Shown in pieces: positions 9,427 through 17,774 of a DNA stretch of 29,230 nt. Each line of letters starts with the position of its first letter. Position 1 is the stretch's first letter. The stretch lies in assembly GCA_016718605.1 (NCBI GenBank), contig JADKCY010000043.1:1-29230 (forward strand), given 5' to 3'. Position numbers and translations under genes: made by a program. Source of the stretch: Lysobacterales bacterium (lineage in GTDB: Bacteria; Pseudomonadota; Gammaproteobacteria; Xanthomonadales; Xanthomonadaceae). The notes beneath the pieces are model-generated. The model was not told the origin of the DNA. It saw only the letters and a program-made list of their open reading frames with translations, and ran no database searches.

Positions 9427-10587
9427 TCAGGGCCTGATCCGTGACAAGGTCAACTGCAAACGATGGCCCTGACCCGATGATTCGATCAGCACCTGCTCGG
9501 CCTCGATATCCCCCGACGCCGGCCGCGCGTCTCCGGAGGCCGACACCCGTGCGCCAACGAGAAGCGTGCTGTAACTGGACAAACGACGTCCTGGCTGAAT
9601 CAAATGGCTGTCATCGAGGTGGACCGTGGTAGGCAACTCGCCCAAGGTGAGTCGATGGGCCGCAACCGGCATGGGACTGTCGGGTGATCGCGCGAACACG
9701 AATACCGTTGCGCTCGGCGGCAGGGCGGTCGATGCCTCAGGTGAAAGCTCAAGGCGAATTTCCATCGCCGCACCGCCACTTGTCTGACCGGGCAAATGCC
9801 CCCCCGCCAGCGTCTCAAGGCGCTGCATGATCACCGCGCGGTCCGGACTGTCCGGCGGCAACAAGCCGAGCACTTCGCGCCAACGCTTTTCAGCCATGCG
9901 TGCGTCGCCATTCTGCTCGGCAATCTCTGCCAGCAGCCAAAGCGGCTTGGCTTGGGTCGGGGCAAGTGCCGCGAGCGCGATCAGACGTGCCTGATCCTGC
10001 GCCGCATAGGTTCCCTGCGCCTTCGCACGCATCTCGATCCATTCCGCCTCGACATCCGATCGCTCCGGGGCCTGCGTCAGCGCGGAGTGCAGTGCGGTCT
10101 CCGCGTCGCTGAACTTCCCCTGCGAGGCATAGCCGCGACCCAGCAACAGCCAATCGTCCACCGTGCCACCCTCACGCTGCAGTCGCGTCGACAAGCTGGC
10201 CAGCACCTCATCCATCGACCGCGCACGCGGTGTGGACGATGGCTGCTGCTCGATTCCTGATGCAGCGGGATCAACAGATGGCAGGGTTCCAGCGCTCGAC
10301 GGATTGGAGGGTGACTGGCCATTCCAAATCACGGCAACAACAAAGGGCACGACGACTGCGAGTGCAAGCACTCGAATACCCGGGCCGCCAATCCTCTGTG
10401 GCGCATGAGTCAGCGCCTCCTTGCGTCGGGCGAGAAATGCGAGATCGTCCAGCAAACCAAGGCCCCACGCACTGTCCAGCGCATCAAGCTTGGCCCGTTG
10501 CCTTCGGACATGGCGCTCAGCCCACCAGATGCCTAACGCCGTCGACGCCAATAGCATTGCAACGCCTACCCAAGACATCCAGTTCAC
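9427..10587 (-). CDS. ccmI: Cytochrome c biogenesis protein CcmI (CycH)
   Basis: Apocytochrome c chaperone of the System I (Ccm) maturation pathway, which delivers unfolded apocytochromes to the CcmF/H haem-ligation complex. 386 residues, intact. The start is GTG 10587 (MNWMSW) with GGAGG five bases upstream. It has an N-terminal helix (residues about 4-22), a charged cytoplasmic loop, a second helix (about 72-90, VLALAVVVPFVVAVIW), then periplasmic TPR motifs (about 145-245: DDWLLLGRGYASQGKFSDAE, KPLWLLAEIAEQNGDARMAE). A C-terminal beta domain follows (about 275-386: PSATVFVFARSPDSPMPVAA), as in longer CcmI/CycH proteins. No other ccm gene is in the window, so this is either the end of a ccm operon broken up elsewhere or a stand-alone copy next to the multihaem operon it would serve. 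Confidence 0.9.
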   Translation of the reverse strand: MNWMSWVGVAMLLASTALGIWWAERHVRRQRAKLDALDSAWGLGLLDDLAFLARRKEALTHAPQRIGGPGIRVLALAVVVPFVVAVIWNGQSPSNPSSAGTLPSVDPAASGIEQQPSSTPRARSMDEVLASLSTRLQREGGTVDDWLLLGRGYASQGKFSDAETALHSALTQAPERSDVEAEWIEMRAKAQGTYAAQDQARLIALAALAPTQAKPLWLLAEIAEQNGDARMAEKRWREVLGLLPPDSPDRAVIMQRLETLAGGHLPGQTSGGAAMEIRLELSPEASTALPPSATVFVFARSPDSPMPVAAHRLTLGELPTTVHLDDSHLIQPGRRLSSYSTLLVGARVSASGDARPASGDIEAEQVLIESSGQGHRLQLTLSRIRP

Positions 10588-10690
10588 AGCTACCTCCAGG
10601 TATAGCGGAGTGTTGAGAACACCCCATGGGTACGCGGCAAGATGGCCGCGCTCGCGAATCGATCGCGCAAGCGATGGATTCGTCGGGAGA

Positions 10691-10713
10691 GAGTCCGGCC
10701 AGGCGCCGGACTC
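10691..10713. terminator. Nine-base perfect inverted repeat between ccmI and the outer-membrane gene
   Basis: GAGTCCGGC (10691-10699) and GCCGGACTC (10705-10713) form a nine-base GC-rich stem with a five-base loop, in the 243-base gap downstream of the multihaem operon and upstream of ccmI. No T-run follows on the minus strand, so it may be a rho-dependent 3' end structure or a lone REP-like element. The rest of the gap (10588-10830) has no gene. Confidence 0.45.
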
Positions 10714-10830
10714 GCGACGTTTAGAAACTTACGGTATGCACTCTCTCATCCGCCTGTTTGTCACCGACCGTCGACGTGACGACACTTCTGCCAGCGCTCC
10801 GCAAATGCCGAATCGGTCAAGCGGCAACCA

Positions 10831-12954
10831 TCAGAAGTCGTATCGATAGCTCAGGTAGTAGAACAGCAGATTGCTCGTCTCTGAGCTCAAGGCAGCGTCA
10901 GACACCGATCGTTCAAGAGTGAGTTCGAGCTCCAAACTCGAGTGATCATTGAAGCGATACTGCGACCGAACACTGGGGGATAGGCGCCGCAAGGTATTGC
11001 CAGTCACATTGTTCTGCCGGTACCAGCGCAAACCAGGTTCGAAGATCCAGTTGACACCAAACCGCATCCGACTGTTGGCAGCCAGCAACCAAGCGTCGTA
11101 ATTGTCACTCGTCAGCCGACTGGTGCTGAGGACCAGCACACTGCTGGGCATCCAGAGCCCAGTCCCAATTGCCTGCGCCGTGACCGCATAAACACTACCT
11201 GTCCCTTCCATGGCGGGCAGCGTGGCTGTTGCCAAGGTGCCGTCAACGGAAGACACACGACCTTCCAAACCCAGTTGCCAGCTCGATGACACTGGATGCG
11301 TCGCGCCCAACAGGATCACTTCCGACTGCGGCGATAGACCCAACGCCTGTTGTTCGATCTGCTCCAGCGACAGGGTAGAACGCAACACGTCGAGAGATGC
11401 AGCGGTTTCACCCAGTAACGCGTTGCTCATCTGCAGTGTCGGGCCGCGACGCAGATCGTAGAGTGCGTTGACGGTCGTCCCTTTGTTGAATGTCCAACTG
11501 CCTTGGGCAGACGCGATGTTCAACTCGGAGAAGTTCACGTCGTAATCAAACACCGAGAACAATGAAAGACCCGCACGGAAGTAGCGCAACTCGCCACCCA
11601 AGGCACGGCGATCGGTAACACCTTCAGTAGTTTGGTTGATGCCGTAGAACGTGGCCGTCATGCCGTCGATCAATGACGTGTTTTCCACTGCTGCGCCCGC
11701 GAACGTTTTGCTTTCGCCCAGCCCACTATCGACTGGCACGCCTGCCATTGCGATCACCCGCCAACCCGGCAGGAAGCTCCATCCGGCCGTGCCCCCATCA
11801 AATCGGCCCAAAACGCCGTTGCCGGTGGACGATTGTCGGCCGACTCGCGCAGTCAGTGACAAGGGCTGGTACTTGAAGTCGCCAAATAGCGCAGAAAGTC
11901 GGTTCTGGCTCGGCACATCACTCAGCAAGCTATAGGTTGCCACGTCGCGAAACACGAAACGGTTGTCCCAATCGGTGCTGCGATAGCGCGATGAGGTGTC
12001 CAGATTGCTAACAAAGGCCGATTGATCAACGCCGGAAATCGTTTGTATGTCGATCTCGGTGGCGTTGGTTGCTGGAGTCACAATGGTGGTTTCGTTCTGG
12101 ATGCGCGACTGCCCACCGTAATACGACAGAGATGCACTACCCCAGTGCATCCATTGTGGTGCACGCGCTTCGCCACTGGTTGAATCGGCGGCTGGCTCTA
12201 CAAGCGCCGCGAGGCTCTGACGAACTCGCTCAGTCTCCTCCCCGCTGGGATAGAGCTTGAGGTAGAGGTTGTATTCGGCTCGTGCGCGACTGACCTCACC
12301 CAAGGCCGCGCGAACGTCGCCAATCAACTCTTGCGCATTTCGCGACGCTGCGTTGGGTGGGAGATTAAGGATTCGATTGAGAATGGCGATGGCCTGTTCG
12401 TATTGCTGCGCAGCCAATGCACTCTTCGCTTGCCCCAACGCGACCTGAGGATCACTCACATCCACACCAGCCACGGTCGCTGGCACAGCGGTACTCGCAG
12501 GCGGCGTCCGCTCAGGATTGCGAATCACGATGCGCAAAGAGCGATTGTCGCGACCCAAGCCAACTTGGACCACATCAACAGCGCTGGCAAAGTCCACGTC
12601 CAGACGCCGCTGGGTGCCGGTAGCCCGACTCGATGCAAATCGCACTTCGAACCCTGGCATGCGGGCATTGGGTGGAACGCTGCGGGACTCTTCCAGCACG
12701 TCGCCACCGTAGTCGTCACCAGCGGTCACAGTGAAATACACCTGCACAGTGTCACCGGAGGGAAGAACCAAATAGCGTTGATAGTTGATCTGCGCCAGCA
12801 GGTCGATGTCGATGGTCGTGGTAGCGGCATCACTGCTGGCCTGCACATCGTCCAACACCTGGGCAAACGCAGTGCCGTTGCACGCCAACAGCAGGGCAAA
12901 GAGACCGATCCGCAGGTGGCGACCGAAAAAGGTTTGTTGTGCTGTGGTGTTCAT
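10831..12954 (-). CDS. Outer-membrane beta-barrel protein with AMIN-like and TPR domains
   Basis: 707 residues, intact, last gene of the multihaem operon; its ATG lies three bases after the 40-haem cytochrome stop. The signal peptide ends GTAFA-QVL (about residue 32). Residues about 45-150 look like an AMIN-type beta domain (YQRYLVLPSGDTVQVYF, SLRIVIRN). About 170-255 is a TPR pair (ALAAQQYEQAIAILNRILNL, RARAEYNLYLKLYP). From about 265 to the end alternating aromatic strands predominate (SASLSYYGG, WTFNKGTTVNALYDLR) and the chain ends YYLSYRYDF with the C-terminal Phe typical of BAM substrates. There is no CxxCH. In porin-cytochrome conduits the barrel insulates a multihaem protein; here the barrel, if a conduit, carries a large periplasmic module not found in MtrB-type barrels. 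The barrel call is firm, the conduit role is inference. Confidence 0.8.
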   Translation of the reverse strand: MNTTAQQTFFGRHLRIGLFALLLACNGTAFAQVLDDVQASSDAATTTIDIDLLAQINYQRYLVLPSGDTVQVYFTVTAGDDYGGDVLEESRSVPPNARMPGFEVRFASSRATGTQRRLDVDFASAVDVVQVGLGRDNRSLRIVIRNPERTPPASTAVPATVAGVDVSDPQVALGQAKSALAAQQYEQAIAILNRILNLPPNAASRNAQELIGDVRAALGEVSRARAEYNLYLKLYPSGEETERVRQSLAALVEPAADSTSGEARAPQWMHWGSASLSYYGGQSRIQNETTIVTPATNATEIDIQTISGVDQSAFVSNLDTSSRYRSTDWDNRFVFRDVATYSLLSDVPSQNRLSALFGDFKYQPLSLTARVGRQSSTGNGVLGRFDGGTAGWSFLPGWRVIAMAGVPVDSGLGESKTFAGAAVENTSLIDGMTATFYGINQTTEGVTDRRALGGELRYFRAGLSLFSVFDYDVNFSELNIASAQGSWTFNKGTTVNALYDLRRGPTLQMSNALLGETAASLDVLRSTLSLEQIEQQALGLSPQSEVILLGATHPVSSSWQLGLEGRVSSVDGTLATATLPAMEGTGSVYAVTAQAIGTGLWMPSSVLVLSTSRLTSDNYDAWLLAANSRMRFGVNWIFEPGLRWYRQNNVTGNTLRRLSPSVRSQYRFNDHSSLELELTLERSVSDAALSSETSNLLFYYLSYRYDF

Positions 12955-12957
12955 GGA

Positions 12958-15900
12958 TCAGTCAAAGCCTCCGTCGGTTGGTCGATGTTCGTTGCTCCGC
13001 GCTTCCTGAATCTGCGTGAAGGTGGAGTCGGTGTAGAGATGACAGGAGCCCGTGCAGTCCTGAAGCTCGGAAACCGTGTAATAGATGCGCGGCGAGTTCA
13101 CCTTTTTGTGCTCGTCGGTCTCGAACTCGTTGGCATGGCAACCGGCACAATTCGGCCGATAGGCAGGGAACTGCCAGCTGATGACTTCACTGTTGTTGCG
13201 ATGGCAGTCATTGCAGTCCACACCGGCGCGGTGCGCGCGATAACCGATCGATATGTGGCTATAGGTCAGCGTTGGCGTCCACGAAGTCGTGCGGTGACAG
13301 TCGTCACAGGAGCGCGTGGTGACGAAGTGACCGCCAGGCTTTCCGGTCGCCGAGCTGCCGTTATGGCAGGTTGCACAAGTTCCAGGTGCGACGTTGCTGT
13401 GACTGAACGTGGCAGGCGTCCACGCCGTGGTGCGATGGCAGGCGTCGCAGGACGCCGTGGTCGGCAAATGGTTGCCTGGCTTGCCAGTCGCCGTACTGCC
13501 GTTGTGGCAGGTCGCACAGCCGCCCGGTGTGACATTCGAATGATTGAATGTCGCGGGTGTCCACGCCGTTGTGCGATGACACTCATCGCACGAGGCCGTG
13601 GTCGGCAAATGATTGCCTGGCTTGCCAGTCGCCGTACTGCCGTTGTGGCAGGTCGCACAGCCGCCCGGTGTGACGTTTGAATGGTTGAACGTCGCGGGTG
13701 TCCAAGCGGTTGTGCGATGGCAGTCGTCGCAGGAAGCCGTGGTCGGTAAATGGTTGCCCGGCTTGCCGGTGGCCGTGCTGCCGTTGTGGCAAGTGGCGCA
13801 ACCACCCGGTGTCACATTGGTATGGTTGAAGGTCGCGGGTGTCCACGCCGTTGTGCGATGACACTCATCGCAGGAAGCCGTGGTCGGTAAATGGTTGCCC
13901 GGCTTGCCGGTGGCCGTGCTGCCGTTGTGACAGGTTGCACAGCCGCCCGGCGTGACGTTTGAATGGTTGAACGTCGCGGGTGTCCAAGCGGTTGTGCGAT
14001 GGCAGTCGTCGCAAGAAGCCGTGGTTGGCAAATGGTTGCCCGGCTTGCCGGTTGCCGTGCTGCCGTTGTGGCAGGTCGCACAGCCGCCCGGTGTGACATT
14101 GGCATGATTGAAAGTCGCGGGTGTCCATGCCGTTGTTCGATGACACTGGTCACATGAGGCTGTCGTTGGCAGATGGTTGCCCGGCTTGCCGGTGGCCGTG
14201 CTGCCGTTATGACAGCTTGCGCAACCTCCCGGGGTCACGTTGGCATGGTTGAACGTCGCCGGTGTCCAGGCCGTGGTCCGGTGGCAGTCATCGCAAGAGG
14301 CAGTTGTCGGCAGGTGGTTGCCCGGCTTGCCGGTGGCCGTGCTGCCGTTGTGGCAAGTGGTGCAGGTGCCTGCCGTCACGTTGCTGTGATTGAAGGTCGC
14401 CGGGGTCCATGCCGAAGTCCGATGACACTGGTCGCATGAAGCTGTCGTCGGCAGATGATTCCCAGGCTTACCCGTCGCTGTACTGCCGTTATGGCAGGTG
14501 GCGCAGGTGCCTGCGGTCACGTTGTTGTGGTTGAAGGTTGCCGGGGTCCACGCCGAAGTCCGATGGCAGCTGTCGCAAGACGCCGATGTCGGCAGGTGAT
14601 TGCTCGGTTTACCGGTCGCCGTGGTGCCGTTGTGACAGGTGGTGCAGGTGCCTGCGGTCACGTTGTTGTGGTTGAAGGTCGCCGGCGTCCACGCCGAAGT
14701 CCGGTGACAGCTGTCGCACGACGCCGACGTCGGCAGGTGATTGCTCGGTTTGCCGGTCGCCGTGGTGCCGTTGTGACACGTGGTGCAGGTGCCTGCGGTC
14801 ACGTTGTTGTGGTTGAAGGTCGCCGGCGTCCACGCCGAAGTCCGGTGACAGCTGTCGCACGACGCCGATGTCGGCAGGTGGTTGCTCGGTTTGCCGGTCG
14901 CGGTGGTGCCGTTGTGACAGGTGGTGCAGGTCCCTGCGGTCACGTTGTTGTGGTTGAAGGTTGCCGGGGTCCACGCCGAAGTCCGGTGACAGCTGTCGCA
15001 CGACGCCGATGTCGGCAGGTGGTTGCTCGGTTTGCCGGTCGCGGTGGTGCCGTTGTGACAGGTGGTGCAGGTCCCTGCGGTCACGTTGTTGTGGTTGAAG
15101 GTCGCCGGGGTCCACGCCGAAGTCCGGTGACAGCTGTCGCACGACGCCGACGTCGGCAGGTGATTGCTCGGTTTGCCGGTCGCCGTGGTGCCGTTGTGAC
15201 AGGTGGTGCAGGTGCCTGCGGTCACATTGTTGTGGTTGAAGGTTGCCGGGGTCCACGCCGAAGTCCGGTGACAGCTGTCGCACGACGCCGATGTCGGCAG
15301 GTGATTGCTCGGTTTGCCGGTCGCGGTGGTGCCGTTGTGACAGGTGGTGCAGGTCCCTGCGGTCACGTTGTTGTGGTTGAAGGTCGCCGGGGTCCACGCC
15401 GTGGTGAGATGACACGAGTCGCAGGACGCCGTCGTGGTGATGTGCCCCGCTGGCTTGCCCTCGGCTCCGTCGCCGTTGTGGCAACTGGCGCATTGCCCGG
15501 GTGACACTTGGCTGTGATCGAAGCGCGCAGGCGTCCATGCGGTCGTGCGATGACAAGTGGCGCAATCCGCATTGGTATTGGGGTGATCGGAGGGCTTGCC
15601 GCGCGCCGTATTGCCATTGTGGCAACTCGAGCAACGTTCGTTACCCAAGGATCCGTGGTCGAAGCGCGCAGGCAACCAGGCTTTCATCTGGTGACAGGTA
15701 TCGCACGTCGCCAAGGTCTGGATATGGCCACCCGGCCATGGCGTGGCCTGGATGCGTGCGGACGGTCCGTGGCAGCTCGCACACGCCTTCGGTGTACCCT
15801 TCAGAATGCCGTTCTGATGGCACCCTTCGCAGGCCGCCGATTGGTGCGCACCCGACAAAATGTACCCCGTGGTGGCGTGGTCGAATTCCTTCTTGCCGCC

Positions 15901-15984
15901 GCCTGGCGTGGCTGCCCACAGGCCTCCACAGAAGAGCAATGCGAACCACAGGAACAGGCGTCCCCGATCAAGCTGGCGTTTCAT
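12958..15984 (-). CDS. Giant multihaem cytochrome c, 39 CxxCH plus one CX3CH
   Basis: 1008 residues, intact. The signal peptide is residues 1-24 (LLFCGGLWA-ATP). I count 39 CxxCH motifs: 7 before residue 202, 30 in fifteen tandem 47-residue units (203-907), and 2 after (CNDCH, CAGCH). A final CTGSCH at 977-982 is a CX3CH variant. Each 47-residue unit has two CxxCH and two further His (TFNH and the His of GKPxNH), enough for bis-His ligation of both haems. The N-terminal part (HGSLGNERCSSCHNGNTARG) is a diverged form of the same unit. Haem attachment is periplasmic, with CcmI nearby. It overlaps the 24-haem gene stop by four bases (ATGA). Similar repeat chemistry is seen in cytochrome c3/c7-like proteins of metal-respiring bacteria. 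Likely an extended electron wire, periplasm-spanning or surface-exposed; which is not decidable from sequence. Confidence 0.93.
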   Translation of the reverse strand: MKRQLDRGRLFLWFALLFCGGLWAATPGGGKKEFDHATTGYILSGAHQSAACEGCHQNGILKGTPKACASCHGPSARIQATPWPGGHIQTLATCDTCHQMKAWLPARFDHGSLGNERCSSCHNGNTARGKPSDHPNTNADCATCHRTTAWTPARFDHSQVSPGQCASCHNGDGAEGKPAGHITTTASCDSCHLTTAWTPATFNHNNVTAGTCTTCHNGTTATGKPSNHLPTSASCDSCHRTSAWTPATFNHNNVTAGTCTTCHNGTTATGKPSNHLPTSASCDSCHRTSAWTPATFNHNNVTAGTCTTCHNGTTATGKPSNHLPTSASCDSCHRTSAWTPATFNHNNVTAGTCTTCHNGTTATGKPSNHLPTSASCDSCHRTSAWTPATFNHNNVTAGTCTTCHNGTTATGKPSNHLPTSASCDSCHRTSAWTPATFNHNNVTAGTCTTCHNGTTATGKPSNHLPTSASCDSCHRTSAWTPATFNHNNVTAGTCATCHNGSTATGKPGNHLPTTASCDQCHRTSAWTPATFNHSNVTAGTCTTCHNGSTATGKPGNHLPTTASCDDCHRTTAWTPATFNHANVTPGGCASCHNGSTATGKPGNHLPTTASCDQCHRTTAWTPATFNHANVTPGGCATCHNGSTATGKPGNHLPTTASCDDCHRTTAWTPATFNHSNVTPGGCATCHNGSTATGKPGNHLPTTASCDECHRTTAWTPATFNHTNVTPGGCATCHNGSTATGKPGNHLPTTASCDDCHRTTAWTPATFNHSNVTPGGCATCHNGSTATGKPGNHLPTTASCDECHRTTAWTPATFNHSNVTPGGCATCHNGSTATGKPGNHLPTTASCDACHRTTAWTPATFSHSNVAPGTCATCHNGSSATGKPGGHFVTTRSCDDCHRTTSWTPTLTYSHISIGYRAHRAGVDCNDCHRNNSEVISWQFPAYRPNCAGCHANEFETDEHKKVNSPRIYYTVSELQDCTGSCHLYTDSTFTQIQEARSNEHRPTDGGFD
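13264..15378 (-). repeat. Fifteen tandem 141-bp coding repeats (47-residue two-haem unit)
   Basis: The period is exactly 141 bases: the NHNN segment recurs on the minus strand at 15367, 15226, 15085, 14944, 14803, 14662 and 14521. Two sub-families exist. Units 1-6 (about 14533-15378) have identical protein sequence (TCTTCHNGTTATGKPSNHLP) with only scattered silent changes. Units 8-15 form a GKPGNH type, mostly CATCHNGSTATGKPGNHLP followed by CDxCH with variable D/E/Q/A; unit 7 is mixed. Near-identity of units 1-6 means recent duplication or gene conversion, and makes copy number prone to assembly error. Confidence 0.95.
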
Positions 15985-17771
15985 GGCTTGCTCCTTTGCG
16001 TCGCTGGACGCAGGTCCCGGAAGGTGGTGGTTTGATGGCAGCTCGCGCAGTCATTGCCGAGCTGGCGATCGTGGGGATCGTCTTTGGCATGGCAGCTCGC
16101 GCAGGCCATGTCGAGTTTGCTGCGCAGGCCATCGTCGCCCCGGTGGCAAGCGGCGCAGGGCGGGCCGCGATGTCCCTCGGTAAGCGGGAAGTCGGTCTGG
16201 CGATCATGGTCGAACTCCCATAGCGCCCAGTCGCGCACGCTATGGCATTCGGCGCAGTCACTGCCCAACGAGCCCTCGTGATGATCATCTTCGCGATGGC
16301 AACCCACGCAGTCCTGACCATCACTGCGATACGTCGCATCGAGATGACAGCCTTGGCACTCCACCGCCAGATGCGCGCCGATCAGGGGAAAGACGGTGCG
16401 CGCGTGATCAAACGTCGTCTCTTGCCAATCGACGTCGGTGTGGCAGTCCGCACATTGCTTGCCGAGTTCGTTCTCATGGGGATCATCATCGACGTGGCAA
16501 TCGACGCAGTCGCGCGCCGCACTGCGTGGCCCGGACGGGCGCTCAACGCCGTCCTTGTGGCAGTCCGCGCACTTCGCCTCGGCGTGCGCGTTGTGGAGGG
16601 CGAAATCGGTATCCCGATTGTGCTCGAAACTACTCGCGTCCCATTTGCTGGTGGAATGGCAGTCGCCGCATTGTTCGCCCAGACGGCCTTCATGCGTGTC
16701 GTCCTCGCGATGGCAGGCCACGCACGCAACCGACGTGTCATGGAAGTGCTTTGCATCGGCATGACAGCTAGCGCATTGCGCGTCGCGATGGGCACCATCC
16801 AGCGCAAAATCAGTGTTGTCGTGCCGGAACCCGGGCGCACTATCCCAACGCTTGGCGTCATGGCAGTCACCACAAGCCTTGCCCAAGCCGCCGCGATGGG
16901 CATCGTCTTCGGAATGACAGCTGGCGCACTCCTGTTTCAGACCGCTGTAGTCCGACGCACTGCGGTGGCAGTCGATACAGGCGATTTTCTGGTGCTTGCC
17001 AAGCAGGGCAAACCCGGTATCGCGATGGTCGTAGCGCGTTTCCATCCAGTCAGTCTCGGAATGGCATGCCGCGCAGTCATCGCCCATCGCGCCTTTGTGG
17101 GTGTCGTCATCGCGATGACAGGCCACACATTGCGCATCCAGATCGACCTTGGTCGACGGCTCGACATGACAGTCGTTGCAGCCCACATCCGCGTGTTTTC
17201 CCAACAACTCGAATTCGGTCAGCGAATGATCAAACTCGGTCGTCAGCCAATCTTCGGCAACGTGGCATTCCGCGCAGTCATCATCGAACGTATCCTTGTG
17301 GGGATCGTCGTCACGATGGCACTCAACGCATCCAGACGGCGTTTCGCGGTACGTCTTGTCTTGCTGATGACAATCGGCACATTCGATCTGGGCATGGCCA
17401 CCGACCAGGGCGAAGTCAGTCTGGGCGTGGTCGAAGTTGGCCTGATCAAACTCGGCAATGCGCGCCTCACGGCCCTTGTGATCAGTGTGGCAATCGCGGC
17501 ATTCGGTATTCGGTAAACGACCGTGCATGCCCTTCTTGGCGTCCAGGTCACGCTGGATGTCCTCATGGCAATTCGCACAAAGTGCAGCTTGAGCAGACTG
17601 ATCGAAGGAGAGATGGCAGCGATCACATTCGTCTTCGTATTTGGCATGCCCCTCAATGACTTCGCCGGGCATCAATGCACGCTCGACGATCGACGCCTGG
17701 GCCGACGCCACCACCAACATGAGCAAAAGTCCCATGAGGTTGGCGGCTGAGATAGGTGGGCGCTTGCTCAT
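15981..17771 (-). CDS. 24-haem cytochrome c built of three-haem modules
   Basis: 596 residues, intact, with a signal peptide to about residue 26 (VVASAQA-SIV). It has 24 CxxCH motifs: three near residues 49-95 (CDRCH, CANCH, CRDCH), then seven modules of about 65 residues with three each, such as CNDCH..CVACH..CAACH. Every module also carries three extra His at fixed places (FDH or similar, GKH/GAH, and DDxH as in RDDDTH), so bis-His ligation of all haems is possible. The protein is strongly acidic (DDD and EDD runs). It lies between the membrane cytochrome b gene (three-base gap) and the 40-haem gene (ATGA overlap). Predicted to be the periplasmic electron carrier between the inner membrane and the larger cytochrome. 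Related to the cytochrome c3/c7 superfamily; partner and potential are unknown. Confidence 0.93.
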   Translation of the reverse strand: MSKRPPISAANLMGLLLMLVVASAQASIVERALMPGEVIEGHAKYEDECDRCHLSFDQSAQAALCANCHEDIQRDLDAKKGMHGRLPNTECRDCHTDHKGREARIAEFDQANFDHAQTDFALVGGHAQIECADCHQQDKTYRETPSGCVECHRDDDPHKDTFDDDCAECHVAEDWLTTEFDHSLTEFELLGKHADVGCNDCHVEPSTKVDLDAQCVACHRDDDTHKGAMGDDCAACHSETDWMETRYDHRDTGFALLGKHQKIACIDCHRSASDYSGLKQECASCHSEDDAHRGGLGKACGDCHDAKRWDSAPGFRHDNTDFALDGAHRDAQCASCHADAKHFHDTSVACVACHREDDTHEGRLGEQCGDCHSTSKWDASSFEHNRDTDFALHNAHAEAKCADCHKDGVERPSGPRSAARDCVDCHVDDDPHENELGKQCADCHTDVDWQETTFDHARTVFPLIGAHLAVECQGCHLDATYRSDGQDCVGCHREDDHHEGSLGSDCAECHSVRDWALWEFDHDRQTDFPLTEGHRGPPCAACHRGDDGLRSKLDMACASCHAKDDPHDRQLGNDCASCHQTTTFRDLRPATQRSKP

Positions 17772-17774
17772 GGG

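Noticed and set aside
12331..15504. Long plus-strand open frames opposite the giant cytochrome (12331-13680 and 14455-15504)
   Set aside because: They are antisense shadows of the 141-bp repeats. Composition is Arg/Val/Gly monotony, there is no ribosome binding site, and the minus-strand frame has 39 CxxCH motifs and clean operon overlaps.
16242..17516. 424-codon plus-strand open frame opposite the 24-haem cytochrome
   Set aside because: Hydrophobic-looking translation arises from the complement of Cys/His/Asp codons at the repeated motifs; the minus strand is clearly coding.
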